Part shown: piece after piece, positions 49,163 to 57,962 of the stretch
Layout: each line of letters starts with the position of its first letter
Numbering within the stretch: position 1 is the stretch's first letter
NCBI GenBank assembly: GCA_002716385.1
Contig: PBAX01000004.1
Coordinates: forward strand, 8,088 to 70,062
Direction of reading: 5' to 3'
Length of the DNA: 61,975 nucleotides
Source: Phycisphaerae bacterium
GTDB lineage: Bacteria; Planctomycetota; Phycisphaerae; Phycisphaerales; SM1A02
The notes under the pieces: model-generated
Seen by the model: the letters and a program-made list of their open reading frames with translations, nothing else
Told to the model about the DNA's origin: nothing
Databases searched by the model: none
Program-made: the position numbers and the translations under genes

Positions 49163-50236
49163 TCAGATTCTCTGGCCCGTCCCGTCCGGAAGGGAGCCCT
49201 GTTTTCTGGAATGGTGGGCCAGTCGGATCGCCAGACGAATGGCCGACTCCATCGAGGTGGCCTCGGCTCGATTCGTTCCAGCAATGTCGAATGCGGTGCC
49301 ATGGTCCGGGCTGGTGCGGATGATCGGTGGCCCGATCGTCCAGTTCGTCGATTTGCCCTGTTCCATCAGTTTCAAGGGAATCAGCCCCTGATCGTGGTAC
49401 ATGGCTACGACGAGGTCGTAGTGCCCCTGGACAGCATCGGAGAAGATCGTGTCGGCTGGCCATGGTCCGGTCGCCTGAATTCCGGCACGTCGAGCCATGT
49501 CGATGGCTGGCTGAATGACTCGCGTCTCCTCGTCTCCGAGGAGCCCACCTTCGCCGGCATGCGGGTTGAGTCCGCATACGGCGATTCGGGGTGTTTCGAT
49601 TCCCAGAGCCTGGCAGGCCTGATGTCCCAGATCGATGGGATCGAAGACCTGTCCGATCGTCAGATGGTTGCGGACATCCATGAGCGGGATGTGGATGGTC
49701 GCCAGAACCACCTTGAGACGTGGCGCCTCGAACATCATGCAGCTGCGACGGCAGCGGGTTCTGTGCGCAATCAGTTCCGTGTGGCCTGGCCACTTGAATC
49801 CAGCCAGTCGCCACGCCTGCTTGGAGATGGGCGCGGTGACGATGGCATCGACACCGCGAGCGTCCTCGGCATCGGGCTGGCAGTCGCTGATCGCATCCTC
49901 GACGAATCGCTTGGAGGCGGCACCGCTATGGCGATTCGGTTCGCAAGGGAGACTAAGCAGGTCGCCGAATTCCTGATAGTCCCTGACAATCACAGGTTCA
50001 CTGATCGGCGAGTCGATTCTGGATGAGTCCGCTGGCACTCGGTACCAGAACGGCTCTATGCCGGCATGGTCCGCAGCGAGGGTAAGTGGCCCATTGGCGC
50101 CATAGATCACGAATCGGGCAAGGGATCTAAGTTCGTCATTCGCCAGAGCCTTGACGACGACTTCGGGACCGATCCCGGAGGGGTCGCCCATCGATATGCC
50201 TATGACAGGCCTGTTGTCATCATTCCCGTTTGTCAT
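49163..50236 (-). CDS. pdxA: 4-hydroxythreonine-4-phosphate dehydrogenase
   Basis: A 357-aa enzyme that oxidises 4-phosphohydroxy-L-threonine in pyridoxal phosphate synthesis. Conserved blocks are the N-terminal GISMGDPSGIGPEVV, TAPISKQAWRLAGFKWPGHTELIA, the metal-binding LNPHAGEGGLLGDEE and MYHDQGLIPLK. The ATG at 50236 starts 14 residues before the MGDPSGIGPE block, as is usual; a TTG at 50275 is possible but less likely. It is divergent from the next gene by 45 bases. Confidence 0.92.
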   Translation of the reverse strand: MTNGNDDNRPVIGISMGDPSGIGPEVVVKALANDELRSLARFVIYGANGPLTLAADHAGIEPFWYRVPADSSRIDSPISEPVIVRDYQEFGDLLSLPCEPNRHSGAASKRFVEDAISDCQPDAEDARGVDAIVTAPISKQAWRLAGFKWPGHTELIAHRTRCRRSCMMFEAPRLKVVLATIHIPLMDVRNHLTIGQVFDPIDLGHQACQALGIETPRIAVCGLNPHAGEGGLLGDEETRVIQPAIDMARRAGIQATGPWPADTIFSDAVQGHYDLVVAMYHDQGLIPLKLMEQGKSTNWTIGPPIIRTSPDHGTAFDIAGTNRAEATSMESAIRLAIRLAHHSRKQGSLPDGTGQRI

Positions 50237-50281
50237 CTCTGTATCGTAGTCTGACTCCAGTCCGCAAGAGGTCAAGCCGTC

Positions 50282-50887
50282 ATGAATAGTTCACAGGATC
50301 AAATAGCTCGACGTGCGGCCGAGCTTCTTCGTGACGGTCTGGTGGGGTCGATCGGAGATGCCATTCGTCAGGCGAGAAAAGAGCCTGATGGAGCGAATGG
50401 CGATCCGCCGAGCTTCCAGCAGGTTCGTCGTCATGTGGACGCGATGGAGATGGCCCGGCTGGGAATGGAGGGCTGGGAGGCGAATCGGCTAACGAGACTG
50501 GAGGAAGTCGATCAATTTCTGGCCACGCTCGAGTTCCATCTCGATGGGATTGAGATGCGGATAGCGGGACGGGCGGCTCGGGGTGAAATCGATGAAGGCG
50601 ATCGCGTTCATGTCCGGGCCTGGATCGATGACGAACTCGATTCTGCCGTTCGGATTCTGGAGACGGTCGATGTCGGCCCAATCGAGGTTGGCAGTCGAGT
50701 GGTCGACCCGACGGTCGCTTCGGGCCTTCGCCGATTGAGCACGATTCTGATCAGGGGAGAACGGATTGAATTCCTGATTAGTCTCTGCCCCGTTCGAGCG
50801 ATCGTGACCACGGCTCGTAATCTCGTCACAGGTTCCGATATTCAGCTGGCGTGCCCGCGGCAGGTGCGGGACATGCTTGGCGGCTGA
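50282..50887 (+). CDS. Conserved-looking protein of unknown function
   Basis: A 201-aa, highly charged, soluble protein that I do not recognise. It opens with an amphipathic helical part (QIARRAAELLRDGLVGSIGDAIRQARK), then long helices (NRLTRLEEVDQFLATLEFHLDG), and ends with a beta-type region (SDIQLACPRQVRDML). There is no signal peptide, membrane helix or catalytic motif. It is divergent from pdxA and separated from the dockerin protein by 134 bases. It is likely cytoplasmic. Confidence 0.6.
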   Translation: MNSSQDQIARRAAELLRDGLVGSIGDAIRQARKEPDGANGDPPSFQQVRRHVDAMEMARLGMEGWEANRLTRLEEVDQFLATLEFHLDGIEMRIAGRAARGEIDEGDRVHVRAWIDDELDSAVRILETVDVGPIEVGSRVVDPTVASGLRRLSTILIRGERIEFLISLCPVRAIVTTARNLVTGSDIQLACPRQVRDMLGG

Positions 50888-51021
50888 TACGACGGATCCG
50901 GTCATGAGGTCTGGGCGATCTGTGAGATCCGTTGTCACGCAGAAGCGTTGCAGTCTTCTTCATCCACTTTCGTTGATGGCGTCATGTGGCATCCTGAGGT
51001 GGGAGTATTGGAGGAAGAGGC

Positions 51022-52599
51022 GTGGGGGTATTCAAGAGATATCCAGCGATCGTGCTGGGCCTGATCTGCCTTCTGGCGGGGTCGGTGCCTGCCGGCGTGC
51101 AGGTGCTCGATGATTCCGGTGACGCGATTCCCGGCGATGCCTGGTCCTATCGAACGGGTCAGTCGCCAGGAAGCTGGATCATCGAACTCGATGAACTCTG
51201 GAATCCATGGGGCAACACCTGGTTCCGGCTCGTGGTTGATCCCGGCGAGGACATCGAGCAGCTTCTCATTCATGTGGATGGCCCTCCAGCCGGTTCTCCC
51301 GTGACGGTGACCATCGGCGAAGCGGGTTCTCCTGTGCGAAAGGTGCAGGCCATTCGCCAGACCGGTACTGCAGAGGTGATTCTCCATCAGCTGAATGTGA
51401 TCGAGTCTCTGGGTTCGGTCGAGATCCAGTCGATCAATTTCATCGATGTCGGCGGTCATGTCGAGGGGCCTCTCATCGTCACCAACACTTCCAGTGAGCT
51501 TCGTGGGATTCGTCGTCTTGATGTGGCGGGCGACATTCTCGGGGACATCATCGTCTCCGATGGGACCATTCGTGAATTGATCGTGCTTGGCGATATCGGC
51601 ACACCCGAGGAGATGGTGCGGATCGAAGTGGGGCACGGACTCTGGGAGGTCGATGTTCGTGGGGACATCAACGCCTCGATGGACCTGTGCGTATCCGGCA
51701 ATAATGGCTTTCTGCATCGGTTGGTGGCGGATGATTTCAATGGAACATTACGGATCGATCGATTGGATCGGCCAGCCGGTTCGGAGTCGCCCCCTTTGCT
51801 GGCATTGGGTGGATGGTTGTCGGGAACGTGGTCGATTGCCGGTTCCCTTCATGATGAGGAAGCCTTGATTCAATTGCCTCCGGGCGGCCTGCGAGGCCAG
51901 GTGATCGTGAATGCCAATGGCGAAGCGAACGGCACATGGGACACGCCAATCGCCATGCAGGCAGGCAATGGTCTGCCACCAATCTCGTTGTCGGGGCCCG
52001 TCTACGACGAGATGCCGTCGACGATCGGTGGTGGAGCTGTTGGCCTCGTGCCGTATCGGGTTCATGGCAACGCTTGCATACCACCCTCGGGAAGCGTGCT
52101 TTCGTCGACCCAATTCGATAGCCGGGCGTCATTGCGTTTCTACGGTCCGGTTGCATTCGGATGGGGCGATCCATTGACTTTCGAGCGCAAGATTGCCGGT
52201 TCAGATGACGACTTCGAGCCGATCGATGCCGCGGAGTTCTGTCCGGAGATCGATGAGCAGGATCCCTGTGTTGTCCACGTGACGACTTCGGGTAGCTGGG
52301 GTGGATTCGAGGCTGGTTGGCGCTACCGAATTAGTCCTACGCCATCGTTGCTGTGCGCCGCTCCGGTCAATTCGCCGGTGTCTCAGGATCACTCCTACTT
52401 GCTGGAGCTTGAAGCGGCGGAATGCGAAGCGGATGTCGATGATTCCGGAGCGGTGGACATCGTTGACCTGCTGCTCGTGTTGGCACTCTGGGGCCAGGGC
52501 GGCACGCCCGCCAGTGATGCGGCGGATGTCGACGCCAATGGGGTGGTCGACGTCGATGATCTGCTGATCATCGTCGCGAAGTGGGGTTCCTGCGAATAG
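51022..52599 (+). CDS. Secreted protein with C-terminal dockerin-type EF-hand pair
   Basis: A 525-aa protein with an N-terminal signal peptide (YPAIVLGLICLLAGSVPAG). The main part is rich in beta segments and repeated Gly-Asp turns (VGGHVEGPL, AGDILGDIIVSDG, VRGDINASMD), suggesting a beta-helix or beta-sandwich surface protein. The last 55 residues hold two Ca-binding loops, DVDDSGAVDIVDLLLVLALWG and DVDANGVVDVDDLLIIVAKWG, the dockerin type I pattern common on planctomycete secreted proteins. The GTG at 51022 follows a GGAGGAAGAGGC ribosome-binding region. The partner is unknown. Confidence 0.82.
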   Translation: MGVFKRYPAIVLGLICLLAGSVPAGVQVLDDSGDAIPGDAWSYRTGQSPGSWIIELDELWNPWGNTWFRLVVDPGEDIEQLLIHVDGPPAGSPVTVTIGEAGSPVRKVQAIRQTGTAEVILHQLNVIESLGSVEIQSINFIDVGGHVEGPLIVTNTSSELRGIRRLDVAGDILGDIIVSDGTIRELIVLGDIGTPEEMVRIEVGHGLWEVDVRGDINASMDLCVSGNNGFLHRLVADDFNGTLRIDRLDRPAGSESPPLLALGGWLSGTWSIAGSLHDEEALIQLPPGGLRGQVIVNANGEANGTWDTPIAMQAGNGLPPISLSGPVYDEMPSTIGGGAVGLVPYRVHGNACIPPSGSVLSSTQFDSRASLRFYGPVAFGWGDPLTFERKIAGSDDDFEPIDAAEFCPEIDEQDPCVVHVTTSGSWGGFEAGWRYRISPTPSLLCAAPVNSPVSQDHSYLLELEAAECEADVDDSGAVDIVDLLLVLALWGQGGTPASDAADVDANGVVDVDDLLIIVAKWGSCE

Positions 52600-52616
52600 A
52601 CGGACGAGGTCTACGG

Positions 52617-52850
52617 TCAGTCGTTGAAGTTGTTTTCGCCATCCTGGATGGCGTTGCCGGGTGTCTCGACTGCTGTGGCGGCAAGATTGCCTCCTGCCTG
52701 ACCGGCTGCGCCGGCGACTTTCCCGGGGGCCTGGAATGCCTCGTCTATTCCGCTGTTGACCTGTGAATGAGTCGGCCCACCTCCATTGCATCCGAGTGCT
52801 GCGGCTGCGGAGAGAATGGCTGCTGTGGCGATGACTGACTTGATGTTCAT
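52617..52850 (-). CDS. Small lipoprotein
   Basis: A 77-aa protein with a lipoprotein signal: a Lys then a hydrophobic stretch and the lipobox AALG-C at about residue 21. The mature 57 residues are small and polar, with no Cys after the first (HSQVNSGIDEAFQAPG). It resembles entericidin-like short lipoproteins in size only. It lies on the minus strand between the dockerin protein (17-bp gap) and the S1 protein (40-bp gap). Function unknown. Confidence 0.72.
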   Translation of the reverse strand: MNIKSVIATAAILSAAAALGCNGGGPTHSQVNSGIDEAFQAPGKVAGAAGQAGGNLAATAVETPGNAIQDGENNFND

Positions 52851-52890
52851 GTGGAGTTTCCTTTCAATGGGGACTGTACCTCGGGAGTAC

Positions 52891-54075
52891 TCAGCCGATG
52901 CCGCCCTTGAGCGGGCCGTCTCCCCATTTGGCCTTGAGTTTTCGAATCATGGGATCCTCGCCTCGATCGAACGAGGCCGACTCGTCACCCTGCGCCTGCT
53001 TCAGGGAGAGGGCGATTCTCTTTCGGTCGGAGTCGATCTGGAGGACCTTGACCGATACGACTTGTCCTTCCTTGACGACCTGTGAAACCCGCCCGACTCT
53101 TTCATGGGCGAGCTCCGATATGTGAATCAGGCCCTCGATACCACTGGGCAGTTGGACGAAGGCGCCGAATTCGGCCAATCGAGTGATGGTACCCTCGATG
53201 ATCTCACCTTCGGACACGGCCCCGGCTGAGGCGATGAAAGGGTCGGTCGTGAGCTGCTTCATCCCGAGGCCGATGCGAGGAGGATCCTGTTCGAGATCGA
53301 TATTGAGAATCTGGACCTGGATCTGATCGCCCGGCTTGACGAGCAGCTCCGCGGAGCTGAGCCTTTCCCATGACATGTCGGAGATGTGGATCAGTCCTTC
53401 GACGCCTCCCAGATCCGCGAATGCGCCATACGACTGCACTGAAGTGACAAGTGCGCTGTGGGTCTGGCCGACTTCGAGTGTTTCCATGAGTGCCTGGCGA
53501 TTTCTCTTGCGTTCCTCCTCGAGGATGTCACGCCGGCTGAGTACGAGTCGATTGGCTCGCTTGTCCAGTTCCATGACTCGGCATGGAAACTTCTTCCCAA
53601 TCATCACCGTCAGATCAGGCACATGGTGGATGTCGACCTGCCCGGCAGGCATGAACGCCTTGTGCCCGGCGACCTCCATCTCAAGGCCGCCCTTGTTGGT
53701 GCCGGTGCATGTCGATTCGATCACCTGTCCCTGTTCAAGATGGTCCCAAGATGCTCGCATGACACCGCCTGGTCGCGACAGTACGAGCATGTCGTCGGTT
53801 CGATCTCTTCGTTCAATGAGGAACTCGGCCTGTGTGCCTGGTGCTGGCGGCTCCTTGAACTGTGAGAGCGGGCACACTCCCTGCATCTTGGGTCCGAACT
53901 CCACATAGACCTCGCTGCCTCGTACATGGACGATCGTGCCTGTTCGCTCGGGTCGATTCGAGGTCTCAAGGGGATCGTCCTCGAGCAGTTCCTCGATGCT
54001 TCGGTCGCCCAGCGCAGACTGGATTTCAGCTTCCAGATCCTTGTTGTCTTCGGGATGGGGCGTTTGCGTACTCAC
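52891..54075 (-). CDS. S1-domain RNA-binding protein (ribosomal S1-like)
   Basis: About 394 aa with four S1-type RNA-binding domains. The last two are clearest: GQTHSALVTSVQSYGAFADLGGVEGLIHISDMSW and GEIIEGTITRLAEFGAFVQLPSGIEGLIHISEL (about residues 200-340). The first two are more diverged (GTIVHVRGSEVYVEFG, GQVIESTCTGTNKGG). It is smaller than E. coli S1, which has six domains. It is very likely a translation or RNA-metabolism factor. The start is uncertain: GTG at 54075 has GGAG nine bases upstream; TTG at 54090 is the alternative. mtaB lies just upstream on the same strand. Confidence 0.85.
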   Translation of the reverse strand: MSTQTPHPEDNKDLEAEIQSALGDRSIEELLEDDPLETSNRPERTGTIVHVRGSEVYVEFGPKMQGVCPLSQFKEPPAPGTQAEFLIERRDRTDDMLVLSRPGGVMRASWDHLEQGQVIESTCTGTNKGGLEMEVAGHKAFMPAGQVDIHHVPDLTVMIGKKFPCRVMELDKRANRLVLSRRDILEEERKRNRQALMETLEVGQTHSALVTSVQSYGAFADLGGVEGLIHISDMSWERLSSAELLVKPGDQIQVQILNIDLEQDPPRIGLGMKQLTTDPFIASAGAVSEGEIIEGTITRLAEFGAFVQLPSGIEGLIHISELAHERVGRVSQVVKEGQVVSVKVLQIDSDRKRIALSLKQAQGDESASFDRGEDPMIRKLKAKWGDGPLKGGIG

Positions 54076-54091
54076 CAGTTTGGTCTCCAAG

Positions 54092-55540
54092 TCATGGATT
54101 CGACAGCAGCTGAAGACTGTGCTCAGCCTTGATGATCCTAGCGGGCGTGGGGGATTCGTCGAGGTTTTCTATCCGTGTTCGAACAAGTTGACCCTTATGG
54201 AAATCCCCGGGGACGGAGAGCATCTCATAGTGGTCGCATCTGCCAAGCCATCGCCCCGGTCGATCCGGATCAGGCTGCTCCAGAATGACTCGGAGTTCCC
54301 GGCCCAGCAGCCGTCGTCTGAACCTGGCCGCCAGCCCGTCAACAGGATCATGTTCCAGATCGTGGAGCAGACGCATCCTTGAATGGACGGTCTGATTGTG
54401 AACAAACTGGGTTTTCCATCTGGCGGCGGCCGTTCCCTCTCTGGGGCTGAAGCGGAAGGCATGAATGTGGAGGTAGCCCACTCTTCTGGCCATTTTCATG
54501 GTGGCTTCGAAATCCTCATCGGTTTCACCTGGAAAACCGCAGATGATGTCCGTGGTGATCGCTGGGGGCAGCCCATGATGGGTGAGGGCCTCTTCGGCCA
54601 TCTGGATCATTTCAAGATAGTCGCCGGATCGGTACTGGCGGTTCATCCTGCGAAGGATCCGGTCGGATCCACTTTGCAGCGGCAGATGCAGGTGGGGGAC
54701 GACAACCTCGGAATTGGCAACCATCGCATCGAGCAGATCCTCGGTGACATCCATGGGTTCCATGGACGAGATCCTGAGCCGCTGCACGCCGTCAATGTCG
54801 GCGATCGAGTCGACGATTTCCGAGAGTCTCGTTGTCGGTGGGAGTGTCTGCCTTCTATGGATGGCGGTCTGGTGTCCGAAGGCGCCGATAAAAATGCCTG
54901 TCAGGACTATTTCGTTGTGTCCCAGATCGACCAGTCGGCGAGCTTCCGCGACGGCGTCCTCCAGACGCTTTGATCGCAGTGCGGGCCGAAGTGTCGGGAT
55001 GATGCAGAATGTGCAATGTGCATCACACCCATCCTGGATGCGAATTTCGGCTCGGGTGTGATGGGCCCTTTGATTTGGAAGCGATACCACCGGCAGATGT
55101 CGTGTTGCCTGTCGCTTGACAGAGGTTCCGGAGTGGGGTGTGGAGAGCCATTGGTCGATTTCATGTTCAAAGCGTTCAATCATGGTCAGCGAATCTTTTT
55201 CACCATGACCGATGACGGTCCCCCCGGAGCCGTTGGCATCAGGCTTGGCCAATGCATTGGCGACATCAGGAGCCATGCTCGCAAAGCAGCCCGTCACGAT
55301 GATCTTGCTCGGTTCATGGGCCATGTCATGCTTTCGAGCGGCTTTTCGGATTGCCTGGCGTGACTTGGCGGCTGCTCTGGACGTGACCGAGCAGGTGTGG
55401 ACGACCTCGAGGCTGGCATGGGCTTCTGGACTGGGTACCAAGCCCCGTGATCTGAGGATGGCCTCCATTTCACGCTGTTCAGCATGATTGGCTCGGCACC
55501 CAAGGGTGGTCATTCTGTAGGTTATGGGCTGATTGGGCAT
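54092..55540 (-). CDS. mtaB: tRNA threonylcarbamoyladenosine methylthiotransferase (MtaB-like)
   Basis: A 482-aa radical-SAM enzyme of the MiaB/MtaB group, which adds a methylthio group to t6A37 in tRNA. Auxiliary-cluster cysteines are Cys15 (TLGCRANHAEQ), Cys50 (HTCSVT) and Cys85 (VTGCFA). The radical SAM cluster is CDAHCTFC (Cys172, Cys176, Cys179), and the C terminus fits a TRAM-like domain. TLGCRANHAEQ favours MtaB over MiaB. The ATG at 55540 starts 14 residues before Cys15; a longer reading adds 38 residues without similarity. It is followed closely by the S1-protein gene. Confidence 0.88.
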   Translation of the reverse strand: MPNQPITYRMTTLGCRANHAEQREMEAILRSRGLVPSPEAHASLEVVHTCSVTSRAAAKSRQAIRKAARKHDMAHEPSKIIVTGCFASMAPDVANALAKPDANGSGGTVIGHGEKDSLTMIERFEHEIDQWLSTPHSGTSVKRQATRHLPVVSLPNQRAHHTRAEIRIQDGCDAHCTFCIIPTLRPALRSKRLEDAVAEARRLVDLGHNEIVLTGIFIGAFGHQTAIHRRQTLPPTTRLSEIVDSIADIDGVQRLRISSMEPMDVTEDLLDAMVANSEVVVPHLHLPLQSGSDRILRRMNRQYRSGDYLEMIQMAEEALTHHGLPPAITTDIICGFPGETDEDFEATMKMARRVGYLHIHAFRFSPREGTAAARWKTQFVHNQTVHSRMRLLHDLEHDPVDGLAARFRRRLLGRELRVILEQPDPDRPGRWLGRCDHYEMLSVPGDFHKGQLVRTRIENLDESPTPARIIKAEHSLQLLSNP

Positions 55541-55680
55541 CTCTGACGGCTCTATACGTAGGGGGCATGCTATCAGGGGCCACGAAGCCGTTCGGGACTC
55601 AGGCGGAATGGCCCGGAAAGGGTCATGAGAGCCTTCACCCGTGTATGATTCCAAATGCTCAAGGTCGTCTTGGGCGGGGC

Positions 55681-55699
55681 TCGAAACAGGCTGTTTCGA
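55681..55699. promoter_or_regulatory. Perfect palindrome, possible operator
   Basis: TCGAAACAG-G-CTGTTTCGA is a 9-bp perfect inverted repeat with one central base, in the 244-bp gap between mtaB and the PilMN gene. An AT-rich TAAATA element lies just downstream (55710-55715), so the palindrome would overlap the -35 region of a promoter for the PilMN gene. It looks like a dimeric regulator site. The regulator is unknown. Confidence 0.5.
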
Positions 55700-55784
55700 T
55701 CCCCAATTTTAAATAGATCCGAAGTGTGTTCCATTCCACCGCTGACGGTTGAATGGTCAGACAGATTTGAGAAGGCGATCCGGC

Positions 55785-57962
55785 ATGGCACAAGGCAAGG
55801 CAGCTTGGGGCATCGAGGTAGGTGCCTACGAGATAAAGGCCATTCGGCTGCAGGATGGTGGCGCAACCGGCGTTGAGGTGACCGACTTCGCCGTTGTGCG
55901 TCACAAGAAGGTCCTGACCGAGCCTGATGTCGATCAGAACGAGGTCATACGCCTGAGCCTTGGTCAGCTGATCAGCCAGAAGAACCTGCAGGGTGAGAAT
56001 CTAGTCATGTCTGTGCCGGGGCATTCGGCCTTCGCCAGATTTGCCAAGTTGCCTCCGGTCGAGCCCAAGAAGGTTCCGGACATCGTCAAATTCGAAGCTG
56101 TCCAGCAGATCCCATTTCCCATCGACGAAGTCGAATGGGATTACGAGACGTTCATGTCCGAGGATACGCCCGAGATCGAGGTGGGCATCTTCGCCATCAC
56201 TCGCCAGCGCGTTCAGGAACGTCTCGACATGTATTCCGATGTCGGGATGAGCCCGGAGGTCCTGACACTCTCGCCCGTGTCGTTCTTCAACGCCGTCTTC
56301 TACGACCACGATCTTGGCGAGGATTCCGAACCGGTCGTCTACATAGACATCGGGACCATGGCGACGGATGTGATTATTGCGGATCAGGGGCGTTGCTGGA
56401 TTCGCACGTTCCCGATCGGCGGAACCCACTTCACTGAAGCCATCATGGAGAAATTCAAGCTCAGCTACGCCAAGGCGGAAAAGCTGAAGATGGAGACCTC
56501 CACCAGCAAGTATGCGAAGAACATCATGGGCGCCATGCGGCCGGTGTTCAGCGATCTTCTGCAGGAATTGCAGCGATCATTGGATTACTTCCGCAGCAGC
56601 CATCCCAATCGTGAACTGAGCGACATGATCGGCGCTGGCTCGACCTTCAAGATTCCCGGTCTGCGTAAATTCATCGGCCAGCAGCTTCAGGTTGAAGTCA
56701 AGCGATTGGACGAGTTCCATCGCATCTCGGTACCCGGTCGCGAAGCGGCCACGTTCGCCGAGCACAATGTCAGCATGGCGACCGCCTATGGTCTCGCCAT
56801 GCAGGGTATCGGACTGGCGCCGATCGACATCAATCTCGTCCCGACGACGGTTCTGCGCGAGCAGCTCTGGCATCAGAAGACGAGATGGTTCATCGGCGCG
56901 GCGGCTTTGGCCGTCGTGGCCGGCGGTGTGACCTTTGTTCGTCCCATACTTGATCAGCAGGCATTGGACGCCAAGCCTGAACCATCGGTCGTTCGTCAGG
57001 TGACCAAGGAGGCGAAGAACAACAAGACCGCGCTTGATCGCGCCATCCAGGACATGAGCATCAGCACCGACGCCAACCATATTGCGGCGTTGCTCGACTA
57101 CCGTTCGGTTTGGCCCTACGTCGTGAGCGACTCCGCCATGGCTGTGCTGGCTGCCGAGCCTCGCTCTGGCGAGTTGGGTACGGATGAGGAAGCGGTCCTC
57201 GAGATCGATCCTGCGGTGAGAAGACTGGTTTCCGTGAGCAATCTCTCAGGCGAGTACGTGCCGCCGAGCGACGGCAAGGGCCCTGGTTCCATCAATGTCA
57301 GGATGGAGGTCCGCTTGACCCATGATGAGCCGCGTGCCTTCCTAAACGGGACGGTCATGAAGTGGCTTCGTGACAACGAGTCCCCCTCAGGCACTAGAGA
57401 AGGCGTTCCCTACCTCATCAAGAACCCCGTGATGGACGGCACCAACATCAGGCGGGAGAAGGTTGGGGAGAGCGGCGCCCCTTCCTCGGAGAAATCGAGC
57501 AGTTCATCATCTTCCGATGGTGGTTCAAGTCGACGCACGCCAGGGGGCGGATCCAGCCGCAGGACGCCGGGTGGCGGCTCGGGCGGCAGCAGTCGCCGTT
57601 CACCAGGTGGTGGCGGTGGTGGCAGCAGTCGTCGTTCGCCAGGCGGTGGCGGTGGTGGCGCTAGTGCTCCCGCAGGCAGCAGTGGTCCTGCTGGAAGTGG
57701 CTCGGCCGGCTTGGGTTCTTCAGCGGATCAAGGTGCATCGGGCGGTTCGGCCGCACAGCAGGGCGGCTCGTCCAAGAGTATCGATCTCACTGGAAACATG
57801 GATGACTTCGCGCCACTTCCGGATCAGCCCAAGATCTACCCACCGGGAACGAATGTCAGCATTCTGGACATCACATTCACTTTGCAGATCATCGAAGATG
57901 TGGGGAAAGCGAATTCCAAATCAGCTTCGCTGAATACCACCGCTGATGGAGGTGTGTCATGA
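55785..57962 (+). CDS. PilM-PilN fusion protein
   Basis: A 725-aa envelope protein. Residues 1 to about 350 are an actin-like PilM domain (GIEVGAYEIKAIRL, YIDIGTMATDVIIAD, IGGTHFTEAIMEKF, IGAGSTFKIPGLRKF). Then comes a typical PilN start, IDINLVPTTVLREQL, and a membrane helix (WFIGAAALAVVAGGVTFV). A periplasmic part follows. It holds a Gly/Ser/Arg-rich repeat tract (about residues 580-630) and ends with a beta-type segment (ILDITFTLQIIED). The ATG at 55785 has AGAAGG about 8-10 bases upstream. It overlaps the next gene by ATGA. PilMN recruit PilO and PilP in type IV pili; here no pilus genes lie beside it. Confidence 0.82.
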   Translation: MAQGKAAWGIEVGAYEIKAIRLQDGGATGVEVTDFAVVRHKKVLTEPDVDQNEVIRLSLGQLISQKNLQGENLVMSVPGHSAFARFAKLPPVEPKKVPDIVKFEAVQQIPFPIDEVEWDYETFMSEDTPEIEVGIFAITRQRVQERLDMYSDVGMSPEVLTLSPVSFFNAVFYDHDLGEDSEPVVYIDIGTMATDVIIADQGRCWIRTFPIGGTHFTEAIMEKFKLSYAKAEKLKMETSTSKYAKNIMGAMRPVFSDLLQELQRSLDYFRSSHPNRELSDMIGAGSTFKIPGLRKFIGQQLQVEVKRLDEFHRISVPGREAATFAEHNVSMATAYGLAMQGIGLAPIDINLVPTTVLREQLWHQKTRWFIGAAALAVVAGGVTFVRPILDQQALDAKPEPSVVRQVTKEAKNNKTALDRAIQDMSISTDANHIAALLDYRSVWPYVVSDSAMAVLAAEPRSGELGTDEEAVLEIDPAVRRLVSVSNLSGEYVPPSDGKGPGSINVRMEVRLTHDEPRAFLNGTVMKWLRDNESPSGTREGVPYLIKNPVMDGTNIRREKVGESGAPSSEKSSSSSSSDGGSSRRTPGGGSSRRTPGGGSGGSSRRSPGGGGGGSSRRSPGGGGGGASAPAGSSGPAGSGSAGLGSSADQGASGGSAAQQGGSSKSIDLTGNMDDFAPLPDQPKIYPPGTNVSILDITFTLQIIEDVGKANSKSASLNTTADGGVS
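57519..57660 (+). repeat. Gly/Ser/Arg tandem repeat within the PilMN gene
   Basis: Four copies of a short unit coding SRR(T/S)PGGG with variable Gly runs between them (SSRRTPGGG twice, SSRRSPGGGGGG twice). At the DNA level the copies differ in third positions, so the repeat is kept at the protein level. It forms a flexible, basic linker. Confidence 0.75.

Noticed and set aside
57519..57660. CRISPR-like array in the PilMN gene
   Set aside because: The repeats are short, in frame, coding for Gly/Ser/Arg, and have no spacers of uniform length.
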